Shown one piece after another: positions 15,901 through 25,524 of a stretch of 36,788 nt of DNA. Positions within the stretch are counted from its first letter, which is position 1, and each line of letters begins with the position of its first letter. A model generated the notes under the pieces. The model saw nothing but the letters and a program-made list of their open reading frames with translations. It was not told where the DNA came from and did no database searches. This DNA is from Bacteroidota bacterium. Lineage in GTDB: Bacteria; Bacteroidota; Bacteroidia; Bacteroidales; VadinHA17. The DNA is taken from NCBI GenBank assembly GCA_029564935.1, contig JAKQPD010000412.1, forward strand, positions 1 through 36,788, written 5' to 3'. The position numbers were made by a program, and so were the translations under genes.

Positions 15901-16626
15901 TTACTTCCTGAGCTCGAAGTTCTTGCCCAGGTAAACTTTTCTTACATGCTCGTCTTCAGCAAGTTGTGATGCAGTTCCCGATTTAAGGATCTTTCCTTCG
16001 AAAAGAAGGTAGGCCCTGTCGGTAATCGAAAGGGTCTCATGAACGTTATGATCGGTGATAAGGATGCCTATATTTTTATTCTTCAGGTGGGAAACTATAT
16101 TCTGGATATCTTCAACAGCGATGGGATCGATCCCGGCAAAAGGTTCATCGAGAAGAATGAAGCGGGGTTTGAGGGCAAGGGCCCGGGCTATTTCAGTACG
16201 TCTTCTTTCACCTCCCGAGAGCTGAATACCTTTGCTTTTTCTTATTTTCTGAAGCCCGAATTCATTTAACAGAGATTCAACTCTTTCAGCCTGCTCTTTT
16301 TTAGAAAAATCGGATAATTCAAGTACTGCCCTGAGATTATCTTCAACAGACAGATTCCTGAATACCGAAGCCTCCTGTGCAAGGTAACCCAGACCTTTAC
16401 GTGCTCTTTTGTAGACAGGAAGATTCGTTATCTCTTGATCGTCAAGGAAGATCCTTCCTTCCTTGGGTCGGATCAATCCTACAATCATATAAAAAGAGGT
16501 TGTCTTTCCAGCCCCGTTTGGTCCGAGCAACCCGACGATCTCACCCTGTTCCACTTCAAAGGAAACATGGTCGACAACCGTACGGTTATGATATTTCTTT
16601 ACAAGGTTTTCTGTATGAAGCTTCAT
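15901..16626 (-). CDS. lptB: LPS export ABC transporter ATP-binding protein LptB
   Basis: LptB powers extraction of lipopolysaccharide from the inner membrane by LptFG. Of 241 residues, the Walker [10 protein letters not shown] (35-43), signature LSGGERRR, Walker [14 protein letters not shown] and switch His in [11 protein letters not shown] are all intact. EPFAGIDP and the DHNVxETL switch region are typical of LptB rather than of generic ABC ATPases. It follows tatC by 8 nt in an envelope-biogenesis pair. No lptFG or lptAC lies in the window. Confidence 0.95.
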   Translation of the reverse strand: MKLHTENLVKKYHNRTVVDHVSFEVEQGEIVGLLGPNGAGKTTSFYMIVGLIRPKEGRIFLDDQEITNLPVYKRARKGLGYLAQEASVFRNLSVEDNLRAVLELSDFSKKEQAERVESLLNEFGLQKIRKSKGIQLSGGERRRTEIARALALKPRFILLDEPFAGIDPIAVEDIQNIVSHLKNKNIGILITDHNVHETLSITDRAYLLFEGKILKSGTASQLAEDEHVRKVYLGKNFELRK

Positions 16627-16634
16627 AACATGGT

Positions 16635-17531
16635 TCAGGTTGCATGATCAGTAGCCGTTTCGGATTTATCTTCATCCATAAAGGCTTTGTGCTCTTTTTC
16701 CTTTTTCTTTATAACCCTTCCGGAGATACCGATGCTGACCTCATAAAGGATGAGAAGAGGAATACAGACCAGCATTTGTGAAAAAACATCAGGGGGAGTA
16801 ATGATAGCTGCCACAATGAAGATTACGACAATGGCATGTTTACGGTACTTTCTCATGAATGTCGGAGTGATGATACCGATCTTTGTGAGAAAAAAAGCAA
16901 TTATCGGAAGTTCGAAAATCACTCCGGTCGCGAGACATATAGAAGTTATGGTTCCGATATATGATCTGATATTGATCTGGTTGACAACATCGGCACTGAC
17001 CTGGTAAGAGCTGAGGAAATGTACTGAGAGCGGGGCAAGCAGAAAATATCCGAACAGAACCCCGATGAAGAATAGTCCGGTTGAGAACAAAACAGCTCCT
17101 CTTGTATATTTTGCTTCATTTTCGTGCAATGCAGGCTTGAAAAACATCCAGAATTCGCGGATTACTACAGGGAATGCCATAATAAGACCGGCAACAAGCG
17201 CAACAATGATATGGGTCGTTATCTGACCTGCCATTTTTATACTTATCAGGTTAAGCTGCTGCCTGTTGATACAGAGCGCGTCGATACTGAGCTGGTGCCC
17301 GAAAATATTCGCATGCCCGAGGTTACACAGCAACCTGTTTGTAATGAATTCAGGATTTTTTGGAGCCAGTATTATTTTATCAAAAATGAAATTCTTAAGG
17401 AAGAACGCCAGGAGCATCAATACAAAAATGGCAATGAAGGAACGGATTATATGCCATCTCAGTTCTTCGAGATGTTCGAGGAATGACATTTCTCCTTCTC
17501 CTCCTTTGGCCGATTTCCATTTGAAAGCCAT
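16635..17531 (-). CDS. tatC: Sec-independent protein translocase TatC
   Basis: TatC is the receptor of the twin-arginine translocase for folded proteins. The 298 residues contain [17 protein letters not shown] at the N-terminus, the family signature around [16 protein letters not shown], and six predicted helices, with [22 protein letters not shown] in the last pair. A periplasmic insertion of about 50 residues between TM1 and TM2 (about 55-105) is longer than in E. coli TatC and fits Bacteroidota homologues. Acidic/basic tails at the C-terminus are unconserved. No tatA is adjacent. Confidence 0.95.
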   Translation of the reverse strand: MAFKWKSAKGGEGEMSFLEHLEELRWHIIRSFIAIFVLMLLAFFLKNFIFDKIILAPKNPEFITNRLLCNLGHANIFGHQLSIDALCINRQQLNLISIKMAGQITTHIIVALVAGLIMAFPVVIREFWMFFKPALHENEAKYTRGAVLFSTGLFFIGVLFGYFLLAPLSVHFLSSYQVSADVVNQINIRSYIGTITSICLATGVIFELPIIAFFLTKIGIITPTFMRKYRKHAIVVIFIVAAIITPPDVFSQMLVCIPLLILYEVSIGISGRVIKKKEKEHKAFMDEDKSETATDHAT

Positions 17532-17730
17532 TTGTCGTCAGTATTAAAATTCAGCGTGTAAAGATGCTAAAACTTCCATTTCAAAACAATATACCTATTA
17601 TTATATAATGGTTTTATAAAAACTATTTGTTAATAATATCATAAATTATTTTTTTGATTTATAAAATGATTAAATTTATGTAAAAAGTAAGAAAGGACAC
17701 GTTTTGACAGAATTAACAAGAAATGAAGTT

Positions 17731-19911
17731 ATGGTAAGTGACAGCACCATACATGATTATTTAAAGAAGTATTTCGGTTTTGATATATTTAAAGGTAACC
17801 AGGAAGGGATTATTAAAAATATTCTTGCCGGCAGGGACACTTTTGTTCTTATGCCTACCGGCGGTGGCAAGTCACTATGTTATCAGTTGCCGGCAGTGAT
17901 GGGGCAGGGAACAGCGATAGTCATCTCTCCGCTGATTGCTCTCATGAAGAATCAGGTTGATGCCATGAGGAATTTCAGTACGAATGACGATGTTGCTCAT
18001 TTTCTTAATTCTTCTCTTACAAAGACTGAAATAGCAAGGGTAAAAAAGGACGTTATTGACCATGAGACCAAATTGCTGTATGTTGCCCCCGAATCACTTA
18101 CAAAAGAAGATAATATAGAATTCCTTAGAAGTATAAAGATATCCTTTTATGCTGTTGATGAGGCTCACTGTATATCGGAATGGGGGCATGATTTCAGACC
18201 GGAATACCGGCGTATAAGGCCGATAATAGATACAATAGGCCGTGCTCCGATAATTGCACTGACGGCTACCGCAACTCCGAAGGTCCAGCACGATATCCAG
18301 AAGAACCTGGGGATACTTGAGGCAGATGTATTCAAATCCTCCTTCAACAGGCCAAACCTCTATTATGAGGTAAAATCAAAACAGGATGTATCAAAGGAGA
18401 TTATAAAGTACATAAAAAATAATCCCGGGAAATCGGGGATAATATATTGCCTGAGCCGGAAGAAAGTTGAAGAGATGGCCGAGGTGCTTAAAGTCAACGG
18501 CATCAAAGCCCTGCCTTATCATGCAGGTATGGATTCTGCTACCAGGACCATGAACCAGGATAAATTTCTGATGGAGGAGGTGGATGTTATTGTCGCCACA
18601 ATTGCCTTCGGCATGGGTATTGACAAGCCGGATGTGCGTTTCGTTATCCATTATGATATACCAAAAAGCCTCGAGGGTTATTACCAGGAGACGGGCCGGG
18701 CCGGTCGTGACGGCGGAGAAGGGAATTGCATCGCATATTACAGCTACAACGATATTGTTAAACTTGAAAAATTCATGCAGGGTAAGCCTATCGCCGAACA
18801 GGAGATAGGGAAACAGCTGTTGCTGGAAACTGTTTCATATGCAGAATCATCAGTATGCCGGAGAAAGCTTCTGCTTCATTATTTCGGAGAGGAATATCTC
18901 CGGGAGAACTGCGAGGCCTGTGATAACTGCCTCCATCCCAAAGCCCAGTTTGAAGGCAGCGAAGCGGTGGTAAATGTGCTCGAAACCATTCTCGCTGTAA
19001 AGGAGAAATTCAAAGCTGACCATATTGCTAATATCCTGTCGGGAAAGGTAACGTCCGCAATCAAATCTTATAAACATAACAAGCTCGAATTCTTTGGGAT
19101 CGGTGAAGAAAAGGATGAGAAATACTGGAACATGGTTATAAGGCAGGCCCTTATCGCGAAATTACTTACGAAGGATATTGAGAACTACGGACTTCTGAAG
19201 ATCACTCAGAAAGGTATGGATTTCCTCAAAAAGCCGGGTTCATTCATGCTTGCCGAAGATCATGACTATGCCGACACAGCAGATGAGGAGAATGCTTTCG
19301 GCGCTAAAACGGCTGCCGTGGATGAAGAACTGTTCAGCATTCTCAAAGACCTCAGGAAAAAAATATCCAAACAAAAGGATGTGCCTCCATTCGTGATATT
19401 CCAGGATCCTTCTCTCGAAGATATGGCTATCCAGTACCCGGTGAATCTCGATGAGCTTCAGAATATTTCAGGTGTCGGAGCCGGTAAGGCACAACGCTAT
19501 GGAAAGGAATTCGTGGAACTGATAAAGAAATATGTCGAGGAAAAGGAAATAATCAGGCCCCTCGACATGGTTGTCAAATCAGTTGTCAATAAATCCGGGA
19601 TAAAAGTGTTTATTATCCAGAATATTGATATGAAAAGGCCTCTCGAGGATATTGCCGAAGTAAAAGGCCTTGAAATAGGAGAACTCTTATCCGAGGTCGA
19701 AGCTATTGTTAACTCCGGAACAAAGCTGAACCTGGATTATTATATAAATAATGTGATAGAGGAGGATCGTCTGAATGAAATATACTCCTATTTTAAGGAA
19801 GAGGCAGAATCTGACTCCCTTGAAGAAGCCATCATAGAGCTTGGAAATGATTTTGAAGAGGAGGAGATCAGATTGGTAAGGATCAAATTCCTTTCGGACA
19901 TGGGTAATTAG
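17731..19911 (+). CDS. recQ: ATP-dependent DNA helicase RecQ
   Basis: RecQ is a 3'-5' helicase in recombinational repair and replication restart. Counting from the ATG at 17731 gives 726 residues. The Walker A PTGGGKS includes Lys47. The DEAH box is D143-H146, inside VDEAHCISEWGHDFRPEY. Motif VI is QETGRAGRDG. The zinc-binding cysteines are 376, 394, 397 and 400, followed by RQC and HRDC domains (about 520-610) and a helical C-terminal region of about 100 residues. The ATG at 17731 matches Bacteroidota RecQ N-termini (a short lead-in before YFGFDIFKGNQ). A TTG at 17704 would add nine residues and has an AGGA-like sequence upstream, so it is not excluded. The 3' end overlaps the convergent GT2 gene. 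Confidence 0.96.
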   Translation: MVSDSTIHDYLKKYFGFDIFKGNQEGIIKNILAGRDTFVLMPTGGGKSLCYQLPAVMGQGTAIVISPLIALMKNQVDAMRNFSTNDDVAHFLNSSLTKTEIARVKKDVIDHETKLLYVAPESLTKEDNIEFLRSIKISFYAVDEAHCISEWGHDFRPEYRRIRPIIDTIGRAPIIALTATATPKVQHDIQKNLGILEADVFKSSFNRPNLYYEVKSKQDVSKEIIKYIKNNPGKSGIIYCLSRKKVEEMAEVLKVNGIKALPYHAGMDSATRTMNQDKFLMEEVDVIVATIAFGMGIDKPDVRFVIHYDIPKSLEGYYQETGRAGRDGGEGNCIAYYSYNDIVKLEKFMQGKPIAEQEIGKQLLLETVSYAESSVCRRKLLLHYFGEEYLRENCEACDNCLHPKAQFEGSEAVVNVLETILAVKEKFKADHIANILSGKVTSAIKSYKHNKLEFFGIGEEKDEKYWNMVIRQALIAKLLTKDIENYGLLKITQKGMDFLKKPGSFMLAEDHDYADTADEENAFGAKTAAVDEELFSILKDLRKKISKQKDVPPFVIFQDPSLEDMAIQYPVNLDELQNISGVGAGKAQRYGKEFVELIKKYVEEKEIIRPLDMVVKSVVNKSGIKVFIIQNIDMKRPLEDIAEVKGLEIGELLSEVEAIVNSGTKLNLDYYINNVIEEDRLNEIYSYFKEEAESDSLEEAIIELGNDFEEEEIRLVRIKFLSDMGN

Positions 19912-20993
19912 CCGTTTCTGTTCTTACCTGCAATAAAGGCTGAAATAACAACAAGAACATATAGAGGATAAACAAGCTGAGAGATGAAAAACCATCTCAT
20001 AAGTGATCTTTTGCCATACCGGGCGGATGTATTGTTCAGGATAAGGTAATCCGGCACCGATTTCAGAACATAGCCGGCAGCAAAAAGTATAAGTGAATTC
20101 ATACTGAAAATTCCCAGGACAAGGGTTGAGAACTGAAATAATACAACAGTAAGTGTTGCAAGAGCCAGCATCCTGGTGGATTTATCACTGTAAGCGCCGG
20201 CTTTTGAGATCCATCTTGCCCTCTGTGAAAGATATGATGCGATTGAAGGAGATGTTTTTGTTGTGACAGTTGCGTTTTCCGATTCGAGCCAGAGGATACG
20301 AACAGTCTTATCATGTTTTACACTGTGGAGCAGAAAAATATCATCACCCGAGATCAATTCTTCATGAAGGTCTTTAGAGTGATCTTCATATGCTTTTTTT
20401 GTAAATCCTAAATTTGCTCCGTTGCACATTACCGGGTTACCGGCGGTTGCCGATCCTGCAGTTATTCCCTGGAGACTTAGAAATTCGAGCTCCTGGAACC
20501 TGGCGAAAAAACTTCTATCTCCGCTGAGCTTTACGGGGCAAATGATCATTCCTGGAATTTCCTGTTCGTAAAAGGATACTATTGTTTTCAACCAGGATCT
20601 TTCCATCCTGCTGTCAGCATCAACCGTTATGATAAGATTCCCGGAGGCCTGCCGGACACCGGCCCTGATGGCAGCTTTTTTTCCTCTCCCCTCATTTTCT
20701 ATGACTCTCAGGCCCGGCAAGCCCGTGAATCCTGTCGCTACACTTCTGGTTGAATCACCGGAATTGTCATCAACTACCAGTACTTCGAATGATTCCCGGG
20801 GATAGTCCTGTAAAGCGATCAGCCCGAGAAGCTCCCGGATATTGATCTCTTCATTCCTGCATGGTACTATAATAGTAACAAATGTCTGCGGAGAGGCAGG
20901 GGAGGAATAAGGTTTTATCCTGAGCAGATTCCGGTATACTTTCAGAAGTATATATATATAAGGTATAAATAATCCCAGGATAATCCAGTGCAT
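19908..20993 (-). CDS. Family 2 glycosyltransferase, membrane-associated
   Basis: A 361-residue inverting GT-A glycosyltransferase. One N-terminal membrane helix (1-20) precedes the catalytic domain. That contains FVTIIVPCRNEEINIRELLG, VLVVDDNSGDST, the metal-binding DAD of TVDADSRME, and the processive-type QxxRW motif SQRARWISKAG (about 271-281). Two or three membrane helices close the protein (about 287-355). This layout resembles GT2 enzymes that make cell-surface polysaccharide or glycolipid. The acceptor is unknown. It follows the acetyltransferase gene by 3 nt and overlaps the recQ stop by 3 nt. Confidence 0.9.
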   Translation of the reverse strand: MHWIILGLFIPYIYILLKVYRNLLRIKPYSSPASPQTFVTIIVPCRNEEINIRELLGLIALQDYPRESFEVLVVDDNSGDSTRSVATGFTGLPGLRVIENEGRGKKAAIRAGVRQASGNLIITVDADSRMERSWLKTIVSFYEQEIPGMIICPVKLSGDRSFFARFQELEFLSLQGITAGSATAGNPVMCNGANLGFTKKAYEDHSKDLHEELISGDDIFLLHSVKHDKTVRILWLESENATVTTKTSPSIASYLSQRARWISKAGAYSDKSTRMLALATLTVVLFQFSTLVLGIFSMNSLILFAAGYVLKSVPDYLILNNTSARYGKRSLMRWFFISQLVYPLYVLVVISAFIAGKNRNG

Positions 20994-20996
20994 AGA

Positions 20997-21449
20997 TCAT
21001 TTCCTCATCCATTCGTAAAAATTGTAATGTTCACTTGTCATACCAAGCGATTCATAGGTACGCATTGCACGGATATTTCCAGTCTCGACATACAACCTTA
21101 ATCCGGCAACATCCATCTTCTCAGCTTTTTCTTTAATGAATCCGTACATACGCCGGAATATGCCCTGCCTCCTGCATTCGGGTACCACAAACACCGACTG
21201 GAACCACCAGACATTACAGTTTCTCCAGTCGCTCCATTCATATGTGATCAGGAGTGAAGCCACAACATTGCCTCCGGCTTCAGTAACATAATATTCACCT
21301 TTACCGGGATCGCTGAATACGGCATTGACACCTTTCGTTACCGTATCCCTGTCAAGAGTTGTTTTTTCAGTTTCCCAGGCCATCTTCAGCTGGAATTCTA
21401 TGATTGCTCCCGCATCTTCGGGGATTGCTTTTCGTACTGTAAACATCAT
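20997..21449 (-). CDS. GNAT-family N-acetyltransferase
   Basis: A 150-residue GNAT protein that should transfer an acyl group from acetyl-CoA to an unknown amine. The acetyl-CoA-binding motif A is seen as VFVVPECRRQGIFRRMY, followed by motif B in GLRLYVETGNIRAMRTYESLGM. I start it at the double Met (21449 or 21446; MMFTVRKAIPED). A GTG at 21476 extends the frame but lies inside the repeat element at 21471-21556. Its tight spacing to the GT2 gene suggests a two-gene operon, so the substrate could be a sugar-linked amine, though this is inference. Confidence 0.88.
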   Translation of the reverse strand: MMFTVRKAIPEDAGAIIEFQLKMAWETEKTTLDRDTVTKGVNAVFSDPGKGEYYVTEAGGNVVASLLITYEWSDWRNCNVWWFQSVFVVPECRRQGIFRRMYGFIKEKAEKMDVAGLRLYVETGNIRAMRTYESLGMTSEHYNFYEWMRK

Positions 21450-21470
21450 AATTTTTGTTTCTTTTATCTT

Positions 21471-21556
21471 AACCACCCCGGCCGGGAAAGCTGAGTTGTA
21501 AACATACCAAAATCAGCAATCCCGGCCACCCCTCCTTCAAAAGGAGGGGAAACTTC
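21471..21556. repeat. Compound palindromic element, copy A
   Basis: The layout is an aaccacccc lead and an outer stem GGCCGGGA (21480-21487) with TCCCGGCC (21520-21527). A tight hairpin CCCCTCCTT (21529-21537) with AAGGAGGGG (21541-21549) and a final aaactt-type end follow. Copy B at 28361-28449 has the same layout with a different outer stem. Confidence 0.75.
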
Positions 21557-21591
21557 TACCCAATAACTCCCTTTAGTTGTCAGCCATGCCC

Positions 21592-21664
21592 ATCTCCCCC
21601 TCTCCTCATCCCCCCTCTCCCCTCATCCCCCCCTCACCTCATCCCCCCCTCACCTCATCACCTC
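21592..21664. repeat. C-rich degenerate tandem repeat
   Basis: The plus strand repeats variants of ctcatccccccctcac with intervening ctctcccctc units and almost no G. It lies just past the carB stop on the minus strand, where it reads as a G-rich transcript end. No hairpin or coding potential is seen. Confidence 0.7.
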
Positions 21665-21688
21665 ATCCTTCTTCCTGTCCCTCCGTCC

Positions 21689-24600
21689 CTACTTATACTC
21701 ACTCCAGCTCTTTATTGCCAGCTTATCCTCCGGTATCCTGCAAAAAGCAAGGATGAAGGCACTTGCGAGCCGGGCATTTGTTATAAGCGGGATATTATAA
21801 TCGATTGCACTTCTTCTTATTGAATAGTCGTTGTTAAGTTCGGATGCAGAGAGGTCCTTGGGTATGTTTATAACAAGATCCACTTCGCGGTTTCTGATGA
21901 GTTCGATAGTATTTGGTGATTTATCCTCGTCGGGCCAGTACGCCAGCTGAGCCTCAACTCCGGCATTATTAAGGAACTGTCTGGTACCGCGGGTGGCATA
22001 AAGAGTATGACCCCTGTCCCTGAGGGCTTTGGCGCTGTTGAGAAGCTCAACCTTGGAGCGTGCCGGACCTGTTGACAGGAGGATACTTTTTTTTGGGACC
22101 CTGTAACCGACAGAGAACATTGCCTTGAGGATTGCTTCATAGAATCCTTCTCCAATACAGCCGACCTCACCTGTGGAAGCCATGTCGACTCCCAGCACCG
22201 GATCGGCTTTGGCGATCCGCGAGAAGCTGAACTGGGGGGCTTTTACGCCTACATAATCGAGTTCGAAGACCGACTTTCCGGGTTTCTCAGCAGGGATACC
22301 GAGCATTACTTTTGTTGCCAGTTCTATTAAATTGGTTTTAAGGACTTTGGATACAAACGGCATGCTCCGGCTTGCACGGAGATTGCATTCAATGACTTTA
22401 ATATCATTATCCCTGGCAAGGAATTGTATGTTAAAAGGTCCTGAAATATTCAGTTCCCTGGCGATCTGTCGGGAAATCCTTTTTATACGCCTGACAGTCT
22501 CGAAATAGATTTTCTGGGGAGGGAAAACGATAGTGGCATCACCGGAGTGAACGCCGGCAAATTCGACATGTTCACTTATGGCATAAGCAAGGATCTCGCC
22601 TTCCCTGGCCACAGCATCTATTTCGATTTCCTTGGCATTCTCTATGAATTCCGAGACTACCACGGGGTATTGTTTGGACACCTGTGCAGCAAGGTTGAGA
22701 TAATGTGTAAGCTCATTCCTGTTTGAAACTACGTTCATGGCTGCTCCCGAAAGGACATAAGATGGTCTGATGAGAACCGGGAATCCTATCCTGTCGACAA
22801 AACCGAAGATATCCCCGATTGATGACAGCTCCTGCCACCGGGGCTGATCAACTGAAAGTTCATCGAGCATTTTTGAAAATTTGTGCCGGTCTTCTGCACG
22901 GTCAACTGATACCGGTGAAGTGCCGAGTATCGGAACATTTTCCCTGTATAACCTCATTGCCAGGTTATTCGGGATCTGTCCGCCCACCGATATTATTACT
23001 CCCAGTGGATTTTCGAATTCAATAATATCCATTACCCTTTCGAGGGTGAGTTCATCAAAGTAAAGCCTGTCGCAGATATCATAATCGGTGCTTACGGTTT
23101 CAGGGTTATAGTTTATCATCACCGATCTGAAGCCTTCTTTTCTGATCGTGTTTATTGCATTCACCGAACACCAGTCGAATTCAACACTTGATCCTATCCT
23201 GTAGGCGCCTGATCCCAGGACTATCACGGATTTCCTGTCATCCTCGCACCGGATATCATGTTCCGTACCGCTGTAGGTCAGGTAAAGATAATTTGTAACT
23301 GCAGGGTATTCGGCAGCCAGGGTATCGATCTGTTTCACATAAGGGATGATGCCGAGTGATTTGCGGTATTCTCTCACCTTCATAAGATCGTTATTTATCT
23401 GTGCGGAGGATGATCTCAGCACATGCCTTGCGATCTGAAAATCGCTGAATCCGTATATTTTAGCCTGCAGGAGAAGGTCGGGAGGTATACTTTTTAAAGA
23501 ATGGAATCTGCAAAGCTCATTTTTTATGTTAATTATGTTTTTAAGTTTATAAATGAACCACTTATCAATCTTGGTGAGCCCGTGAATCTTATCCGGCGAC
23601 ATACCTTTTTCGAGAGCTTCGGAGATTGAGAAGATACGCATGTCAGTAGGTTCGGCAAGCTCCTTTTCGAGTTCCCGGAAACCAGGATCCTTGTTCCCTG
23701 TAAATCCGTGCATTCCCATTCCGATCATTCTCAGACCTTTCTGGATCGCTTCCTCGAAGTTTCTGCCAATTGACATTACCTCTCCCACGCTTTTCATACT
23801 GGAACCTATTGCATGGGATACTCCTGAGAATTTGTTGAGGTCCCAGCGGGGGATCTTACAGACTATATAATCGAGAGCAGGTTCAAAGCATGCGGTTGTA
23901 TTTTTTGTAACTGAGTTTTTCAGTTCATGAAGTCCGTATCCGATTGCCAGCTTTGCAGCTATAAATGCGAGGGGATAGCCGGTTGCTTTGGATGCCAGTG
24001 CACTTGACCGGGAGAGTCTGGCATTTACTTCGATGACCCTGTATTCCTCCGAATCGGGAGAGAGGGCATACTGCACATTACATTCCCCCACTATCCCGAT
24101 ATGCCTGATGATCCTGATGGATAATTCCCTCAGTTTGTGATATTCGTTGTTTGTAAGAGTTTGTGAGGGTGCAACCACAATACTCTCTCCTGTATGGATC
24201 CCGAGGGGATCGAAGTTTTCCATGTTGCAGACAGTGATACAGTTGTCGAACCTGTCTCTTACAACTTCATATTCGACCTCTTTCCATCCTTTGAGCGATT
24301 CCTCAACAAGGATCTGGTCAGTATATGAAAATGATCTTGCTGCCAGTGTCCTTAGTTCTTCAGGGTTTGATGCAAATCCGCTTCCCTGTCCTCCGAGAGT
24401 GAATGCAGCTCTTATGATAACCGGAAAACCTAGCCTGCCTGCTGCTTCCAGGGCTTCCTCAACACCCGATACCGCAATGCTTCGCGGTGTATGGATGTTA
24501 ATTTCATTCAGCTTCCTTACGAACAGTTCCCGGTCCTCAGTATCTATTATTGCTGTAACAGGAGTTCCCAGCACCCTGACATTGTGTTTCTCAAGGACAC

Positions 24601-24910
24601 CTGTTTTGAAAAGCTGTGTTCCGCAGTTCAGGGCCGTCTGTCCACCAAATGCAAGCAATATGCCATCAGGTTTTTCCTTTTCAATTACCTTTTCGACATA
24701 ATAAGGTGTTACGGGAAGAAAATATATCTCATCTGCGATCTCCTCCGAAGTCTGTACCGTGGCTATGTTGGGATTGATAAGAATTGTCTTTATGCCTTCC
24801 TCCTTTAATGCCTTGAGTGCCTGCGAACCGGAATAATCAAATTCGCCGGCTTCACCTATCTTAAGGGCGCCTGAACCCAGAAGCACTACCTTCTTTATCT
24901 CATTTTTCAT
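21689..24910 (-). CDS. carB: Carbamoyl-phosphate synthase large subunit
   Basis: CarB makes carbamoyl phosphate from bicarbonate, ammonia (supplied by CarA) and two ATP, for arginine and pyrimidine synthesis. The 1073-residue length is normal. It contains two homologous ATP-grasp halves. The first has KVVLLGSGALKIGEAGEFDYSG and EVNARLSRSSALASKATGYP. The second has VIVLGSGAYRIGSSVEFDWC and ECNLRASRSMPFVSK. The oligomerisation domain lies between them and an MGS-like allosteric domain covers about 930-1073. It is divergent from argR across 93 bp that carry ARG boxes. A minus-strand -7 element (TATTTTTG, 24928-24935) lies 17 nt upstream of the ATG. Its partner carA is about 3.6 kb away, beyond argR-argG-argH. 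Confidence 0.97.
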   Translation of the reverse strand: MKNEIKKVVLLGSGALKIGEAGEFDYSGSQALKALKEEGIKTILINPNIATVQTSEEIADEIYFLPVTPYYVEKVIEKEKPDGILLAFGGQTALNCGTQLFKTGVLEKHNVRVLGTPVTAIIDTEDRELFVRKLNEINIHTPRSIAVSGVEEALEAAGRLGFPVIIRAAFTLGGQGSGFASNPEELRTLAARSFSYTDQILVEESLKGWKEVEYEVVRDRFDNCITVCNMENFDPLGIHTGESIVVAPSQTLTNNEYHKLRELSIRIIRHIGIVGECNVQYALSPDSEEYRVIEVNARLSRSSALASKATGYPLAFIAAKLAIGYGLHELKNSVTKNTTACFEPALDYIVCKIPRWDLNKFSGVSHAIGSSMKSVGEVMSIGRNFEEAIQKGLRMIGMGMHGFTGNKDPGFRELEKELAEPTDMRIFSISEALEKGMSPDKIHGLTKIDKWFIYKLKNIINIKNELCRFHSLKSIPPDLLLQAKIYGFSDFQIARHVLRSSSAQINNDLMKVREYRKSLGIIPYVKQIDTLAAEYPAVTNYLYLTYSGTEHDIRCEDDRKSVIVLGSGAYRIGSSVEFDWCSVNAINTIRKEGFRSVMINYNPETVSTDYDICDRLYFDELTLERVMDIIEFENPLGVIISVGGQIPNNLAMRLYRENVPILGTSPVSVDRAEDRHKFSKMLDELSVDQPRWQELSSIGDIFGFVDRIGFPVLIRPSYVLSGAAMNVVSNRNELTHYLNLAAQVSKQYPVVVSEFIENAKEIEIDAVAREGEILAYAISEHVEFAGVHSGDATIVFPPQKIYFETVRRIKRISRQIARELNISGPFNIQFLARDNDIKVIECNLRASRSMPFVSKVLKTNLIELATKVMLGIPAEKPGKSVFELDYVGVKAPQFSFSRIAKADPVLGVDMASTGEVGCIGEGFYEAILKAMFSVGYRVPKKSILLSTGPARSKVELLNSAKALRDRGHTLYATRGTRQFLNNAGVEAQLAYWPDEDKSPNTIELIRNREVDLVINIPKDLSASELNNDYSIRRSAIDYNIPLITNARLASAFILAFCRIPEDKLAIKSWSEYK

Positions 24911-24955
24911 CTGCAGGTTTTACGGATCAAAAATATAACATTTTTCTTATCAGGA

Positions 24956-24985
24956 TTTGTTTCCTGACAAAAATGAATATATTTG
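24956..24985 (+). promoter_or_regulatory. Bacteroidota-type promoter of argR
   Basis: TTTG (24956-24959), an 18-nt spacer and TATATTTG (24978-24985) match the two-box consensus. The argR ATG at 25004 leaves a leader of about 12 nt. The -7 box lies wholly inside the first ARG box. Confidence 0.75.
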
Positions 24986-25010
24986 CACAATTATTGAATA
25001 AATATGCAGA
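24972..25010 (+). promoter_or_regulatory. Tandem ARG boxes (ArgR operators)
   Basis: Two 18-bp sites, 24972-24989 (core TGAATATATTTGCA) and 24993-25010 (core TGAATAAATATGCA), are 3 bp apart, so 21 bp centre to centre. Against the E. coli ARG box WNTGAATWWWWATTCANW they have two and one mismatches. The first covers the argR -7 element and the second spans the argR ATG. They also lie in the divergent carB upstream region. Confidence 0.7.
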
Positions 25011-25489
25011 AGCCAAAAAGGATGCTGGCAATTGAAAGGATCATCAGGGAAGGAAATATATCTTCCCAGGAGATGTTACTCAGGAGATTGAAGAGCAGAG
25101 GTATAACCTGCACGCAGGCTACTTTGTCGCGGAATCTCAGGCAGCTTGGTGCCGGAAGGAAGCCTGACGGAAGAGGAGGGTACAAATATTTCTTTCCGGA
25201 TACCCCCGGAGTTACTCCCGGGACCGCCGGTACAATTCCGGTTTTGCCGGCAATCACGAATCTGATCGAGGCAAGGGGTATGATGATCATCAGGACAATT
25301 CCGGGGAATGCCAGCAATACCGCGATATGCATTGATAATACACCCCGTTTTGAAATAGCCGGGACCATTGCCGGGGATGATACTATACTTGTCATACCCA
25401 GGGATGGAATAAGCCTCCAGCAAATGCACGACTGTCTTGAGGGGATCATTCCGGGTTTACATGAGCATCTGAAAAACAGGCAGATATAA
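25004..25489 (+). CDS. argR: Arginine repressor ArgR
   Basis: ArgR is a hexameric, arginine-dependent regulator of arginine metabolism. The 161 residues comprise an N-terminal winged-helix domain (1-65), with recognition helix [13 protein letters not shown] where Ser42-Arg43 match the family SR pair. A Pro/Gly-rich linker (about 66-82) leads to the C-terminal hexamerisation domain, with the arginine-binding [12 protein letters not shown] (120-131) and two nearby aspartates. The linker is unusually rich in TPG repeats. It is first of an apparent argR-argG-argH unit (35 nt to argG). ARG boxes over its own start predict autorepression. Confidence 0.95.
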   Translation: MQKPKRMLAIERIIREGNISSQEMLLRRLKSRGITCTQATLSRNLRQLGAGRKPDGRGGYKYFFPDTPGVTPGTAGTIPVLPAITNLIEARGMMIIRTIPGNASNTAICIDNTPRFEIAGTIAGDDTILVIPRDGISLQQMHDCLEGIIPGLHEHLKNRQI

Positions 25490-25524
25490 ATTTTATATTA
25501 ATAATTGTTCCAAAAATTACGGTA

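Noticed and set aside
17704..17730. TTG start for recQ nine codons upstream
   Set aside because: The ATG at 17731 gives the family-typical N-terminus; the AGGA-like sequence before the TTG leaves some doubt, so it is noted in the gene entry.
21450..21476. GTG start for the GNAT gene
   Set aside because: It would place the first codons within the palindromic element at 21471-21556 and add residues before the conserved start.
21592..21664. Possible CRISPR array
   Set aside because: Units are directly abutting, degenerate and low complexity with no unique spacers, and no cas genes are present.
24147..24701. 184-codon open frame antisense to carB
   Set aside because: A shadow of carB codon usage; Ser/Pro/Leu-rich with no recognisable domain.
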